Counted from the first letter of the stretch, positions 1 through 8,745 are shown. The stretch is 64,000 nucleotides of DNA from Kitasatospora sp. SolWspMP-SS2h (GCF_003259315.1 NZ_QLLT01000003.1:124001-188000); one strand, 5' to 3'. The notes: a model not told the origin generated them from the sequence alone. Numbers and translations: made by a program.

Positions 1-938
1 ACGCAGGTGTAGGCGGCGCCGTACTCGGCCGGGATGTGCCAGGGCCACCAGCGCTGGAGGAGGTCGGCGAGCCGGGCGGCCGGGAGCATCGCCCGGCCGG
101 GCAGCCGGACGGCGGGCAGGGCGCGGCCGGTGGCCGTGCGCAGGGCCGCCAGGTAGTCGGCGGTGGTGAGGTAGCGGTGGGGGGTGAAGACCCGGTCGGG
201 GGTGTCGGGGGCGGTCGCGGTGGCGAGGTCGGCCAGGGCGGCGGCGGTGTCGCGCACGTCGCCGAGCGGGAAGCCGCCGGTGGGCCAGAGCGGCATCAGG
301 CCGCGCAGGGTGTCGCGCAGCCGTCCGGTCTGGTCGCCGGGTCCGGGGTCGTGCGGGCCGAGCAGGGCGGGCGGGTAGGCGATCCGGAGCGGTGCGCCCC
401 CGTCCCGCAGCCGCCGGGCGATCCGTTCGCACTCCGCCTTGCTGGCCAGGTAGGGCTCGGCCGGGCGCCCGACGGGACTGTCGGCGTGCAGTTCGGGGTC
501 GGCGCTGGGGATCAGCGCGCCGACGGTCGACACGTGCACCACCGCTCCGGCGCCGGAGCGGACCGCGGCCCGCAGCACGGTCTCGGTGCCGAGCACGTTG
601 GTGCGGGCGATGTCGGCGCGGCGGCGGTGGTCGAAGGAGTAGACCGAGGCGAGGTGGAGCACCGCGTCCGCGCCCGCGCACAGCCGGGCCGCCGCGGCCG
701 GGTCGGTGGCGTCGCCGGTGACGGTCCGGACGGTGTCCGGGTGGACGCCGAGCGGGCCGAGCGCGCGGGCCGTCCGGGCCGGGTCGCGGACCAGCAGCCG
801 GACCCGGGCCCCGGCGGCGGCGAGGGCGGCGACGGTGTGCGCGCCGAGGAAGCCGGTGCCCCCGGTGACGGCGACCAGCGGGCCGGCCGCTCCCCCGGCC
901 GGTCCGGCGGGGCCCGTGCCCGGCGCCGCGGCGTTCAC
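1..938 (-). CDS. NAD-dependent epimerase/dehydratase, 3' end outside the window
   Basis: An extended short-chain dehydrogenase, probably acting on a nucleotide sugar or similar alcohol/ketone in the cytoplasm. The N-terminus has the Rossmann motif TGGTGFLGAHT, then a GDATDP segment typical of NAD(P) binding, and YLASK as the catalytic Tyr-x3-Lys. The GTG at 938 overlaps the stop of the upstream UbiB-like gene by four bases (GTGA), so the two are translationally coupled. About 312 residues are visible and the frame runs off the left edge without a stop, so the C-terminus is missing. The family assignment is strong; the substrate is unknown. Confidence 0.85.
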   Translation of the reverse strand, partial: MNAAAPGTGPAGPAGGAAGPLVAVTGGTGFLGAHTVAALAAAGARVRLLVRDPARTARALGPLGVHPDTVRTVTGDATDPAAAARLCAGADAVLHLASVYSFDHRRRADIARTNVLGTETVLRAAVRSGAGAVVHVSTVGALIPSADPELHADSPVGRPAEPYLASKAECERIARRLRDGGAPLRIAYPPALLGPHDPGPGDQTGRLRDTLRGLMPLWPTGGFPLGDVRDTAAALADLATATAPDTPDRVFTPHRYLTTADYLAALRTATGRALPAVRLPGRAMLPAARLADLLQRWWPWHIPAEYGAAYTC

Positions 939-2230
939 GCCCGGTCCCGCGGGGTGCGGGCGGCGTCCAGCTCGACGTCCTTGGCGAAGGAGGCCATCAG
1001 CACCGGGACGGCCTCGGCCTGGAAGTCGACCTCGGAGTCGAACTCCTTGATCATCCCTTCCAGCACCAGCAGCGACAGCAGCGGGAAGGCGAACTCCGCG
1101 GCGGCGAACACCCCGAAGTCACGCTGGAGCTTGAACAGCCGGGGGGCGAACGCGGCCAGTTCGAAGTCCTTGGAGAGCGCCCCGAAGGCTTCGTCGACCA
1201 GCGCGGTCACCGCGGTCCGGAAGCCCTCGCGGTCGAGGTCGGCGGGCAGCCGGGCGGCGCTCGCCAGCACGATGTCGGCGCACCTGGGGCCGTTGCCCTG
1301 CGCCATGTTGAGGAAGAAGCCCGCGAAGGAGCGCCGGACGGGGTCGGGCAGTCGCACCACGAACCCGGCGTCCAGGACGACCACCCGGCCCTCGCCGTCC
1401 AGGCAGAGGTTGCCGGGGTGCAGGTCGCAGTGGACCAGGCCGTCGACGAAGAGCATCCGGTAGACGGCCCGGAGCACGTCGCGGACCACCTCCCGGCGGC
1501 GTTCGGGGGTCATGCCCAGCGGCCGGAAGCGTCCGAGGCCGGGGACGAACTCCATGGTGAGCACGCCGGGTGCGCACAGGCCCTCGACGGGGGCCGGGAT
1601 GCGCAGGTCGGTGTGGCCGCCGAGGTTGGCGCGCAGCAGGAGCAGGGCGTCGCGTTCGGCGGTGAAGTCGAGCTGGTGCAGGACGGCGCCGCCGAGCTGG
1701 CCGATCATCTCCTCGGCCGGCAGGTCGCGCATGCCGGGCAGGACGCGTCCGGCGCGGGCGCCGAGCAGGGCAAGCCGCAGGTCGGCCTCCAGGACCGGGC
1801 GGATGCCGTGCCGCTGCACCTTGACGGCGACCTCGGTGCCGTCGGCGAGCCGGGCGCGGTGGACGCTGGCGATGCTGCCGCAGGCCACCGGCTCCCAGTC
1901 GAACTCGGCGAAGGCGTCGGCGAGTCCGGCCCCGGCGAGGGTGCGGGCGACCGCGGCGCGGCGCGGCGGGCGCACCTCGTCGGCCAGTTCGGCCAGCGCG
2001 TCGCACCAGCGTTCGGGGAGCAGGTCGCGGCGGGTGCTGACCAGCTGTCCGGCCTTGACGAAGAACGGGCCGAGCGCGGTCAGCAGCCGCGGCGTCCGGT
2101 CGGCCATCCGGGCCCGGCCGCGGCGGGTGGCCAGCAGCGGCAGGGCGGCGATCAGGTGTCCGGCGATGATGGCGGTGGTGGCGCAGGCCCGGCCGATCAG
2201 CAGCCACCCACGCGTGCGTCGTTGCGGCAC
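935..2230 (-). CDS. ABC1/UbiB-family atypical protein kinase-like protein
   Basis: Member of the ABC1/AarF/UbiB/ADCK family, atypical kinase-fold ATPases often linked to quinone or other isoprenoid lipid metabolism at the membrane. The family motif KAGQ appears near the N-terminus (FVKAGQLVSTR), followed by the Ala-rich nucleotide loop GSIASVHRA, the VKVQ lysine strand, and the catalytic/metal segment HCDLHPGN with LDAGF. I place the start at GTG 2230 because GGAGG lies four bases upstream; an in-frame start at 2284 would add 18 unconserved-looking residues. About 431 residues, normal for the family. It is coupled to the following epimerase gene. The actual substrate is not known. Confidence 0.85.
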   Translation of the reverse strand: MPQRRTRGWLLIGRACATTAIIAGHLIAALPLLATRRGRARMADRTPRLLTALGPFFVKAGQLVSTRRDLLPERWCDALAELADEVRPPRRAAVARTLAGAGLADAFAEFDWEPVACGSIASVHRARLADGTEVAVKVQRHGIRPVLEADLRLALLGARAGRVLPGMRDLPAEEMIGQLGGAVLHQLDFTAERDALLLLRANLGGHTDLRIPAPVEGLCAPGVLTMEFVPGLGRFRPLGMTPERRREVVRDVLRAVYRMLFVDGLVHCDLHPGNLCLDGEGRVVVLDAGFVVRLPDPVRRSFAGFFLNMAQGNGPRCADIVLASAARLPADLDREGFRTAVTALVDEAFGALSKDFELAAFAPRLFKLQRDFGVFAAAEFAFPLLSLLVLEGMIKEFDSEVDFQAEAVPVLMASFAKDVELDAARTPRDRA

Positions 2231-2398
2231 GGTGCCTCCAGGTCCCTCGTGGCGGGTGGGCCGTACCGGGGTCCGGCTTCGCACCCCCGGCGCGGCCCCG
2301 CGGTGTCCGGTGCGTGCCGGGTGCCGTGGGGCGGGCGGGGGTGCGGAGACGGGCCCTGGGGCCCGACAGCGAGGAAACCAGGCCGTCGGCCGGGCCTG

Positions 2399-3196
2399 CT
2401 ATCCGCGATATTGCCCAATGCGCGCGCGGCCCCCGCCGGGCGGGCCGGGGTGGGTCTGAGCGATGCCCAGCCAGTGGTCGGCGGCGGCGCCGACGGCGCT
2501 CAGTGCGAGGTCGTCGCGGTGCCGGCGCCGGGTGACGAGCAGGCAGAAGTCGGCGGCGGGGCCGCTGATCCGCTGGTCGGCCTGCTCGGGGCCGAAGGTC
2601 CAGGAGGTGCCGGAGGGGGCGGTCAGCTCGAACCGGAACGGCTCGGCGGGCGGCTCCAGGCCGCGGACCCGGTAGGCGAGGTCCCTGGTCCTGGTGCCGA
2701 GGAAGGCGACGTGCCCGATCCGGTCGGTGAAGCGGTACGGGACGCCCAGGGCGTCGTGGACGTCCTGGCCGTGGGCGAACAGCTCCGTCAGCGCGACCGC
2801 GGCGAGCACGCCGACCGGCAGCGGGTCGGCCAGCCAGGGCACCGTCCGGCGCCGGTCCGCGGCGGCGAGCCCCCGCTCGGCGGCGGCCCGCCACTCGGCC
2901 CAGTGCCGCAGCAGCTCGGGGGCGGGCTCGGCGAGGTGCCGGGCGAGCAGGGCCGCCATGCCGGCTTCGAAGTCCGCCCGGACGGGGGCGCTCTCGTCCG
3001 CGAAGGCGGCCGGGTCGCGCACCGCGAGGTCGACCAGCCGGGCGACGAGCGCCAGGTGCGCGACCTGGTGCCGGACCGTCCAGCCCGCGGCCGGGGTCGG
3101 TGCGGACCACCGGTCGGGCGGCAGGCCGGAGACCAGACGGGCGAGTGCGGACCCCTCCGCCGCCAGGTCGGCGCGGACGTCCTGCATTGCGGTCAT
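2399..3196 (-). CDS. TIGR03084-type metal-binding protein (DinB/maleylpyruvate isomerase superfamily)
   Basis: A 265-residue cytoplasmic protein with the N-terminal helix-bundle signature of mycothiol-dependent maleylpyruvate isomerase-like/DinB proteins: LAAEGSALARLVSGL, then GWTVRHQVAHLA, where the His residues are expected metal ligands. Length and sequence style match the actinobacterial TIGR03084 family, whose biochemical role is not established. The start ATG 3196 is preceded by AAGGGA at a suitable distance; ATG 3187 is an alternative. It lies on the same strand as the UbiB-like gene but 168 bases away, so operon membership is uncertain. Confidence 0.7.
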   Translation of the reverse strand: MTAMQDVRADLAAEGSALARLVSGLPPDRWSAPTPAAGWTVRHQVAHLALVARLVDLAVRDPAAFADESAPVRADFEAGMAALLARHLAEPAPELLRHWAEWRAAAERGLAAADRRRTVPWLADPLPVGVLAAVALTELFAHGQDVHDALGVPYRFTDRIGHVAFLGTRTRDLAYRVRGLEPPAEPFRFELTAPSGTSWTFGPEQADQRISGPAADFCLLVTRRRHRDDLALSAVGAAADHWLGIAQTHPGPPGGGRARIGQYRG

Positions 3197-3675
3197 GTCA
3201 GCATTCCCTTCCCCGGTGAAGCGCGTTCAATCCGGTCCCGCGTTCATTTTCCGGGAACGCTCCGGGGCGGGCTTCTCCGTGCGTGCCGCCGGTGGCCGAC
3301 GGCGGCCGACGGCGGGCGTTCGGGGGCGTATAGGGCACCGCTGCCGGTGGCTGAATTCCGCCGCTTGACCCAGACCGCAATCCAGGAGGTGCAATAGTCA
3401 CGCATTGGCAAAACGATGTGTCTGGACCAAAGCCGGCCGAGTGCTTCGCGGCCGGTTCCGACGAGTGGTTCCGACGAGCCGGGGAGGGACGTGCCGAATA
3501 GGGGAGCCCCCGGGCTGTCCGGCCTCTCCGAGGCGGCAGTTCAGCGCGGACCGGGCCACCCCGTCCGCCCCGCGACCGGGGCGGTTCTGCCGTGTCCCCG
3601 TCAAGGTCCGGACCGGACCACCGATCCAAGGCAAGGCGAGCGAGCGGACAACGAGCCCAGGTGAGGGATATCCGA
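3197..3675. other. Divergent intergenic region with a 13-bp tandem repeat
   Basis: About 480 bases separate the TIGR03084-type gene from the AraC-type regulator on the other strand, so promoters for both should lie here. Short open frames exist on both strands but show neither coherent codon use nor recognisable protein motifs. A 13-bp direct repeat, GGTTCCGACGAG plus T or C, occurs in tandem at 3454-3466 and 3467-3479. I could not identify a clear -35/-10 pair. Confidence 0.5.
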
Positions 3676-4434
3676 ATGTCGATTGCGGCGGCAATAGAGC
3701 GGAGCATAGGAACGATGTGGCAGAATCACGCGGATCCGATTTCCCTTGAGGAATTGGCCGAAATCGCTTCCTACAGCAAATTCCACTACTCCCGGATCTT
3801 CAACCAGCTGACCGGAACCTCGCCCGGCCGATTCCTCACCGCGATCCGCATCTTCATGGCCAAGCAGCATTTACTGGAGACGCAGGACAGTGTCACCGAC
3901 ATCACCTACCGGGTGGGCTACAACAGCCTGGGCACCTTCACCAGCCGCTTCACCCGCAGCGTCGGCGTCTCGCCGACCCGCTACCGCGCGCTGGCCCAGG
4001 ACGACGACCTGCCGCCGCTCGTCCCGCCGACCGCCCGCGCCGGGCACGGCCTGTCCTCCGTCACCGGGCAGCTGCACTTCCCCTTCGAGGTCGGCCCGGT
4101 CCGGGTCTACGTGGGCGCGTTCAACACCCCGATCGTGGAGGGCTACCCGCAGGCCTGCGACATCCTGGACGAGGCCCGGCCGTTCCACCTGCACGTCCCC
4201 GACGGGCTGTGGTTCATCCGGGCGGCGGCCGTGGCCACGGACGACGCCTTCCCCCGGCACCAGATCCGCCCGCCCAGACTCGTCGGCTCGGGCTGGGCGG
4301 TCAGAGCCAGGGGCGGGCGCGCCTACAGCACCGACGTCCAGTTGCGCGAGGTGACCCGGCTCGACCTGCCGATCCTGCTGGCCCTTCCGGAGCTGGACGG
4401 GGCCCGGCGCCTGAGCCGGGCCGGCACCCGCTAG
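3676..4434 (+). CDS. AraC-family transcriptional regulator with N-terminal HTH
   Basis: A 252-residue regulator with the paired AraC helix-turn-helix at the N-terminus rather than the usual C-terminus. The first HTH lies around residues 24-47 (LEELAEIASYSKFHYSRIF) and the second around 73-104, ending in the family signature GVSPTRYR. The remaining ~140 residues (residues 110-250) form an effector-type domain I do not recognise. I chose ATG 3676, preceded by GTGAGGGA, because longer in-frame extensions are low-complexity. It is transcribed away from the TIGR03084-type gene, which may be its target; that is inference from position only. Confidence 0.85.
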   Translation: MSIAAAIERSIGTMWQNHADPISLEELAEIASYSKFHYSRIFNQLTGTSPGRFLTAIRIFMAKQHLLETQDSVTDITYRVGYNSLGTFTSRFTRSVGVSPTRYRALAQDDDLPPLVPPTARAGHGLSSVTGQLHFPFEVGPVRVYVGAFNTPIVEGYPQACDILDEARPFHLHVPDGLWFIRAAAVATDDAFPRHQIRPPRLVGSGWAVRARGGRAYSTDVQLREVTRLDLPILLALPELDGARRLSRAGTR

Positions 4435-4754
4435 AAACCACCGGACCGATCGGACAATCACCCGGTGCCCGCCGGTTCTCCCCGTCCCGCCTCCCCGGTA
4501 CCGTCCGGACACGACCGGAATCCCCGCCCCCGGTTCCCGGCACTCCGGAATGGCCACGGCGCACCTGCCCCCGATCGGGCCGCCGGCCGTCCCCACGGGC
4601 GCCCGGCCGGGGCTTCCCGACCGGGCACCCGATCACCCGGAGTTCGCCTCCGGACGCGGTCGGTCGCCACCGGTAGGACGTGGTCGATACGACGGCGGCC
4701 GACCGGTCCCGCGACCGGTCGCGCCGGTCAGCCCCGTCCCTCCGGCCCGTCCGG
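4435..4754. other. Convergent intergenic region
   Basis: About 320 bases lie between the convergent AraC-type and peroxiredoxin genes. No supported coding sequence was found. The right part carries the first copy of a 27-bp direct repeat that continues into the 3' end of the peroxiredoxin gene. No single strong terminator hairpin stands out. Confidence 0.5.
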
Positions 4755-4779
4755 TCAGCCCCGTCCGTCCGGCCCGTCC
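4726..4779. repeat. 27-bp tandem repeat spanning a stop codon
   Basis: Two adjacent 27-bp copies (4726-4752 and 4753-4779) differ at one base. Each contains GGTCAGCCCCGTCC. On the minus strand each copy holds an in-frame TGA, so the peroxiredoxin ends at the stop in the first-read copy (4755-4757) and a second in-frame stop follows nine codons later. This looks like a duplication of the gene's 3' end. Confidence 0.85.
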
Positions 4780-5465
4780 GGCCCGCCCGGCCCGTCCGAC
4801 TCCTGCGACCCGTCGAGCCCGTCGAGCCCGTCGAGCGCCGCCAGGACGTCGGCCGGCTCGGCGCGGGCGGTGTAGTCGGCGTCCACGAAGGCCCAGCGGA
4901 TCGTGCCCGCGCGGTCGATGACGTAGGTCGCCGGGATCGGCAGGGTGCGCGGGTGGCCCGCGTGGGAGCGGTCCAGGTCGATGCCGACCCGGGCGTAGAC
5001 GGCCGCGAGGTCCTCCGGGAGGTCGAAGGCGAGGCCGTACCGCCGGGCGGTCTCGCAGCCGAGGTCGCTCAGCACCTCGAAGTCCAGCCCGTTCTTCTCG
5101 GCCTGCGACAGCGACTCGTCCGGGATCTGCGGCGAGACGGCCACCAGCCGGGCGCCCCGGGCCGCGATGGCCGCGTAGTGCTGCTGGAGCGAGCGGAGGG
5201 CGATGTTGCAGTAGGGGCACCAGGCGCCCCGGTAGAAGGTCAGCACGACCGGGCCGTCGGCCAGCAGGGCGGCCAGGTCGACGCTCCGGCCGGTGGCCGA
5301 GGGCAGGGTGAAGGACGGCGCCCGCGCACCGGCGGCCAGCGCCCGGTCGGCCTGCCCGGAGGCGGCCAGCTCCCGGGTCGCCCGCTGCATCACCTCGCTC
5401 ACCTCGGTGGGCAGTTGCTCCTGCCGGCGTTCGTAGAAGGCGCGCAGTTCGGCGTTGACGCTCAT
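4755..5465 (-). CDS. Peroxiredoxin-like protein (AhpC/TSA family)
   Basis: A 236-residue thiol peroxidase-like protein of the thioredoxin fold, expected to reduce peroxides in the cytoplasm. The active site is FYRGAWCPYC, with a Cys83-x2-Cys86 pair. That differs from the single peroxidatic Cys of typical AhpC, and is seen in the AhpC/TSA-like subgroup often called peroxiredoxin-like. The start ATG 5465 has GGGAGG seven bases upstream. The C-terminal ~20 residues are a Gly/Asp/Pro tail coded by the duplicated DNA. It is divergent from a TetR-type regulator, with a palindrome between them, so TetR control is likely. Confidence 0.85.
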   Translation of the reverse strand: MSVNAELRAFYERRQEQLPTEVSEVMQRATRELAASGQADRALAAGARAPSFTLPSATGRSVDLAALLADGPVVLTFYRGAWCPYCNIALRSLQQHYAAIAARGARLVAVSPQIPDESLSQAEKNGLDFEVLSDLGCETARRYGLAFDLPEDLAAVYARVGIDLDRSHAGHPRTLPIPATYVIDRAGTIRWAFVDADYTARAEPADVLAALDGLDGLDGSQESDGPGGPDGPDGRG

Positions 5466-5505
5466 CGGTCCCCTCCCGCGGTCATCCCCGTGGCCGTCCC
5501 CACGG

Positions 5506-5533
5506 CTATCCTGGAACATCCGTTCCAAGATAG
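5506..5533. promoter_or_regulatory. Operator candidate, 12-bp inverted repeat between peroxiredoxin and tetR
   Basis: The left arm CTATCCTGGAAC (5506-5517) and the right arm GTTCCAAGATAG (5522-5533) are reverse complements except at one position, with a 4-bp spacer. This lies midway between two divergent genes, the standard place for a TetR-family operator controlling both. Confidence 0.75.
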
Positions 5534-5570
5534 CGGCAGGGGCGCTCCCCCGGTCAAGGGCGGATCCGGA

Positions 5571-5596
5571 TATCTTGGAACCGACGGTTCAAGACG
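5571..5596. promoter_or_regulatory. Second, degenerate copy of the TetR half-site
   Basis: TATCTTGGAAC at 5571-5581 is an exact copy of 11 bases of the half-site in the upstream palindrome, but its partner (GGTTCAAGAC) is imperfect. It lies 14 bases before the regulator's start codon, consistent with weaker autoregulation. Confidence 0.55.
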
Positions 5597-5609
5597 GGGT
5601 GGTGGGAAC

Positions 5610-6203
5610 ATGGCGGACGTCAAGCACTTCGATCCGGACGCGGCGCTCGACACCGTGATGCGCCTGTTCTGGCGGCAGGGCGTGACCGCGACCGGCGTCC
5701 AGGACATCGTCAACGCCACCGGGCTCAACCGCTCCAGCCTGTACGCCACGTTCGGCGGCAAGCAGGAGCTCTACCGCGCCGCGCTGCAGCGCTACGCCCG
5801 GGAGCGCTCCCGGCTGCTGCTGCGGCCGCTGGAGGAGGGCGACCGCGGCCTGCCGGCCGTCCGCGAGTTCTTCGCCGGGCTGGTCGAGACCCGCTGCACC
5901 GGCGAGTTCGCCCGGTGGGGCTGCATGTTCTCCAACGCCCACGCGGGCAGCGAGAACGCCGACCCCGCGGTGCGCGCCGTCCTCGACCGGCAGCACCAGC
6001 GGCTGCGCACCGCCCTGCACACCGCCCTGGTGTCGGCGCAGCGGCAGCACCAGCTCGCCGCGCACACCGACCCGGGCCCGGCCGCCGACGTCCTGGCCCT
6101 GCTGGCCCACGGGGTGAACCTGCGCTCCCGCGCCGGGGCGGACGCCCGGCAGTTGCAGGCCGCCGTCACGGCGGCCATCACCGCGGTGGCCGGCCCCGCC
6201 TGA
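5610..6203 (+). CDS. TetR/AcrR-family transcriptional regulator
   Basis: A 197-residue repressor. The N-terminal HTH (about residues 28-55) includes GVQDIVNATGLNRSSLY followed by the usual FGGKQELY helix. The C-terminal ligand/dimer domain has Cys residues in TRCTGEFARWGCMF, a feature of the subgroup that includes AcrR/YxaF-like repressors; these Cys could make it thiol- or quinone-responsive, which is inference. The start ATG 5610 was chosen because the HTH begins 15-20 residues later. It is divergent from the peroxiredoxin gene across two copies of one half-site, so it probably represses itself and that gene. Confidence 0.88.
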   Translation: MADVKHFDPDAALDTVMRLFWRQGVTATGVQDIVNATGLNRSSLYATFGGKQELYRAALQRYARERSRLLLRPLEEGDRGLPAVREFFAGLVETRCTGEFARWGCMFSNAHAGSENADPAVRAVLDRQHQRLRTALHTALVSAQRQHQLAAHTDPGPAADVLALLAHGVNLRSRAGADARQLQAAVTAAITAVAGPA

Positions 6204-6221
6204 CGGGCCGTCACGGACCTT

Positions 6222-6235
6222 CTCCCGGTCGGGAG
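6222..6235. terminator. Small hairpin between convergent genes
   Basis: CTCCCG and CGGGAG are separated by two bases in the 33-bp gap between convergent tetR and XRE genes. It is a short stem, so only a candidate terminator. Confidence 0.4.
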
Positions 6236-6236
6236 T

Positions 6237-7136
6237 TCAGGAGACCGCGACCCGGTGGTCCGCGCGGTCGGCGGTCAGCGCGCCCAGCAGGCGCAGCGCC
6301 GTCTCGGACGGGGAGCCCGGCTCGACGGTGAAGGCCACCACCATGAGCTCCGGCTGCTCGGTCCGCAGGACCTCCTGGAAGAGGGTGAGCTCCCCCACCT
6401 GCGGGTGGCGCAGCACGTTGGTGAACGAGTCGCAGTTGGCCACCGAGTGGTCCTCCCACAGGGCGGCGAACTCCGTTCCGGAGGAGAGCAGTTCACCGAC
6501 CAGCGCGCGGACCCGGCCGTCGGCCGGGAACCTGGCCGCCACCATCCGCAGGTGCGCGACCACCGAGCGGGCCTTGCCCTCCCAGTCGGCGAACAGCGCC
6601 CGGGTCGGCGGGTCGAGGAAGATCATCCGGGTCATGTTGGGCGGTCCCTCGTGCCCGGCCCGGACCTCGTGCCCCGCGCGGTCGTCCCGGTCGTCGCGGG
6701 CCCCGTGGTGCGCGCCGAACACCGCGCGCGCCAGCGGGTTCCAGGCCAGCACGTCGGAGGTCGGGGAGAGCACCATGACCGGCACGTCGCCCATCATCGC
6801 CATCAACCTCTGTAACCCGTCCGGGAGTTGGCGGGCCACCCGGGCGGCGCAGCCGGCCGCCGCGCGGTTGGGGCGGGCCAGCGCGAGCAGGTGGGCCCGC
6901 TCGGCGTCGTCCAGGCGCAGCGCCCGGGCCAGCGAGTCGAGGACGGCGTCGGAGACGTTCTGCCCCAACCCCTGCTCCAGCCGGGCGTAGTAGGAGGCGC
7001 TGACCCCGGCCAGCTGGGCGAGCTCCTCCCGGCGCAGCCCCGGGACGCGGCGGCGCTCCCCGTAGCTCCCGAGCGCGGTGTCCGCCGGATGCAGCCTGGC
7101 ACGACGGGACTTGAGGAATTTCCCGAGCTCATCCAT
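6237..7136 (-). CDS. XRE-family regulator with MmyB-like ligand-binding domain
   Basis: A 299-residue regulator. An N-terminal helix-turn-helix includes the signature RREELAQLAGVSASYYARLEQG, typical of the actinobacterial MmyB group, and is followed from about residue 110 by the PAS-like MmyB ligand-binding domain (VMVLSPTSDVLAWNPLARA), a fatty-acid-type pocket in characterised members. The start ATG 7136 is chosen. ATG 7145 is also possible, and CATAAT at 7143-7148 could be a -10 for a leaderless transcript from 7136. It is divergent from an MFS exporter, the common target arrangement of this family. Asp/Arg/His repeats around residues 150-165 form a low-complexity loop. Confidence 0.88.
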   Translation of the reverse strand: MDELGKFLKSRRARLHPADTALGSYGERRRVPGLRREELAQLAGVSASYYARLEQGLGQNVSDAVLDSLARALRLDDAERAHLLALARPNRAAAGCAARVARQLPDGLQRLMAMMGDVPVMVLSPTSDVLAWNPLARAVFGAHHGARDDRDDRAGHEVRAGHEGPPNMTRMIFLDPPTRALFADWEGKARSVVAHLRMVAARFPADGRVRALVGELLSSGTEFAALWEDHSVANCDSFTNVLRHPQVGELTLFQEVLRTEQPELMVVAFTVEPGSPSETALRLLGALTADRADHRVAVS

Positions 7137-7159
7137 GCGTCTCATTATGCTGAAAGTCG

Positions 7160-7185
7160 CACTGCCAAGCCTAGCCTTCGCAGTG
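7160..7185. promoter_or_regulatory. Inverted repeat between XRE regulator and MFS gene
   Basis: CACTGC (7160-7165) and GCAGTG (7180-7185) form an inverted repeat with a 14-bp spacer in the 103-bp divergent intergenic region. It is a plausible regulator binding site, though the arms are short. Confidence 0.35.
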
Positions 7186-7239
7186 GGACGAACAGCAGGT
7201 GTCTGGCTAGCCGGCGGGTGATCTCCCACGCTTGCTGGC

Positions 7240-8655
7240 ATGACCACGATTCCCGACCCGCGGAACCGCATGAGCACCCGGCTCAGACTGACCCTGTTCG
7301 TGCTGCTGGGCGCGCAGTTCATGCTCTCCGTCGACTTCTCGATCCTCAACGTCGCACTCCCCCAGATCGGTTCCGGGGTCGGGATATCCTCCGACGACCT
7401 GCCGTGGGTGGCATCGGCCTACGCGCTGCCGGCCGCCGGCTTCACCCTGCTGTTCGGCCGGATCGCCGACCTGTTCGGCCGCCGCCGGCTCTTCCTCGCG
7501 GGCATCGCGCTGCTCACCGTGGCCTCGGTGCTCGGCGGCGTCTCGGACAGCGGCGGCCCGCTGCTGACCGCGCGCGTCCTCCAGGGCCTGTCGACCGCGA
7601 TGGCCGCCCCGGCCGCGCTGTCCCTGCTGACCACCTCGTTCTCCGAGGGCGCGATGCGGGAGCGGGTGCTGGGCCTGAACGGCGCGCTGCTGTCCGGCGG
7701 GTTCACGGTGGGCGCCCTGGTCGGCGGCACCCTGGTCGGGCTGCTCAGCTGGCGCTGGGCCTTCCTGATCAACGTCCCGGTGGCCGTCGCCATCCTGATC
7801 GCGACGCCGCGGCTGATCGCCGACAGCCGGGCCCCGGAGAAGGTCCGGCTCGACGTGCCCGGCGCCGTCTCGGTGACGGCCGGCCTGCTCGCGTTCACCT
7901 ACGGCATCATCGGCAAGAACCTGCTGATCGCCGCCGTCGGCGTGGTGCTGCTCGGCGTGTTCTGGGCGATCGAGCTGCGCGCGCCCGCGCCGCTCGCCTC
8001 GGTGCGCATCCTCAAGCGCCCCACCGTGAAGTGGGGCAACTTCGCCGGGCTCGTCGTCTTCGCGATGGAGAGCGCGCTGATCTTCCTGATGACGCTGTAC
8101 CTCCAGGACGTGCTGCACTTCGCCCCGCTGACCACCGGCCTGATCTTCGGCGTCCCCGGGCTCGCGGCGGTGGCCGCCGGCGTCATCGCGGGCCGGGTGA
8201 TCGGCCGCTTCGGCACCCGGGCCGTGCTGACCGTCGGCCTGTCGGTGCAGGGGCTGGCCACCGCGCCGCTGGTCCTGCTCGGCACCGACCGGGTCATGCT
8301 GGCGGTGCTGCTGCCCGCCCTGTTCATCAGCTTCTTCGGGCACGTCACCTCGATCGTCGCCTACACCGTGACCGCGACCTCCGGCCTGCCGGACTCCGAG
8401 CAGGGGCTGGCGACCGGCCTCGCCGCGCTCAGCCAGCAGGTGGCGGCCACCATCGGCATCCCGATCCTCAGCGCCGTCGCGGCCTCCCGCGCCGTGCAGC
8501 TGGACGGCATCCGGCTGGCGCTCGGCGTCGACGTGATCGTCACGCTCCTCGCGGTGGGCCTGGTGTGGGTGGGCCTGCGCCCCCGCGCCGAGGCGCCGCC
8601 CGCGACCGCGGCCGACCCGCGGGTCGAGGTCGAGGAGCAGCCCGCGGGCCGCTGA
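7240..8655 (+). CDS. MFS drug exporter, DHA2 (EmrB/QacA) family
   Basis: A 471-residue multi-pass membrane transporter expected to export a drug or metabolite by proton antiport. The start of TM1 carries the DHA2 signature VDFSILNVALP, and the loop after TM2 has motif A, GRIADLFGRRR. Hydrophobic segments along the length fit 12-14 helices. The C-terminal cytoplasmic tail is short and polar. ATG 7240 is the first start; ATG 7270 is an alternative, and neither has a strong ribosome site. Expression is probably controlled by the divergent XRE-MmyB regulator. Confidence 0.88.
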   Translation: MTTIPDPRNRMSTRLRLTLFVLLGAQFMLSVDFSILNVALPQIGSGVGISSDDLPWVASAYALPAAGFTLLFGRIADLFGRRRLFLAGIALLTVASVLGGVSDSGGPLLTARVLQGLSTAMAAPAALSLLTTSFSEGAMRERVLGLNGALLSGGFTVGALVGGTLVGLLSWRWAFLINVPVAVAILIATPRLIADSRAPEKVRLDVPGAVSVTAGLLAFTYGIIGKNLLIAAVGVVLLGVFWAIELRAPAPLASVRILKRPTVKWGNFAGLVVFAMESALIFLMTLYLQDVLHFAPLTTGLIFGVPGLAAVAAGVIAGRVIGRFGTRAVLTVGLSVQGLATAPLVLLGTDRVMLAVLLPALFISFFGHVTSIVAYTVTATSGLPDSEQGLATGLAALSQQVAATIGIPILSAVAASRAVQLDGIRLALGVDVIVTLLAVGLVWVGLRPRAEAPPATAADPRVEVEEQPAGR

Positions 8656-8700
8656 GCGGCCCCACCGGCCGGGCCGCCCGACCGGGCCGCCCGAACGGTC

Positions 8701-8745
8701 CGGCGGGCCGGCGCGCGGCGGGCCGGCGCGCGGCGGGCCGGCGCG
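8701..8745. repeat. 15-bp tandem repeat, three copies
   Basis: CGGCGGGCCGGCGCG occurs three times exactly in a row, followed by a partial copy. It sits in the 280-bp gap between the MFS gene and the hydrolase gene, which otherwise shows no gene. The strong self-complementarity (GCCGGC, GCGCGC) could form structure. Confidence 0.9.

Noticed and set aside
36..1463. 475-codon plus-strand frame at the left edge
   Set aside because: It crosses two minus-strand genes with clear motifs and reads as Gly/Arg/Ala low-complexity sequence.
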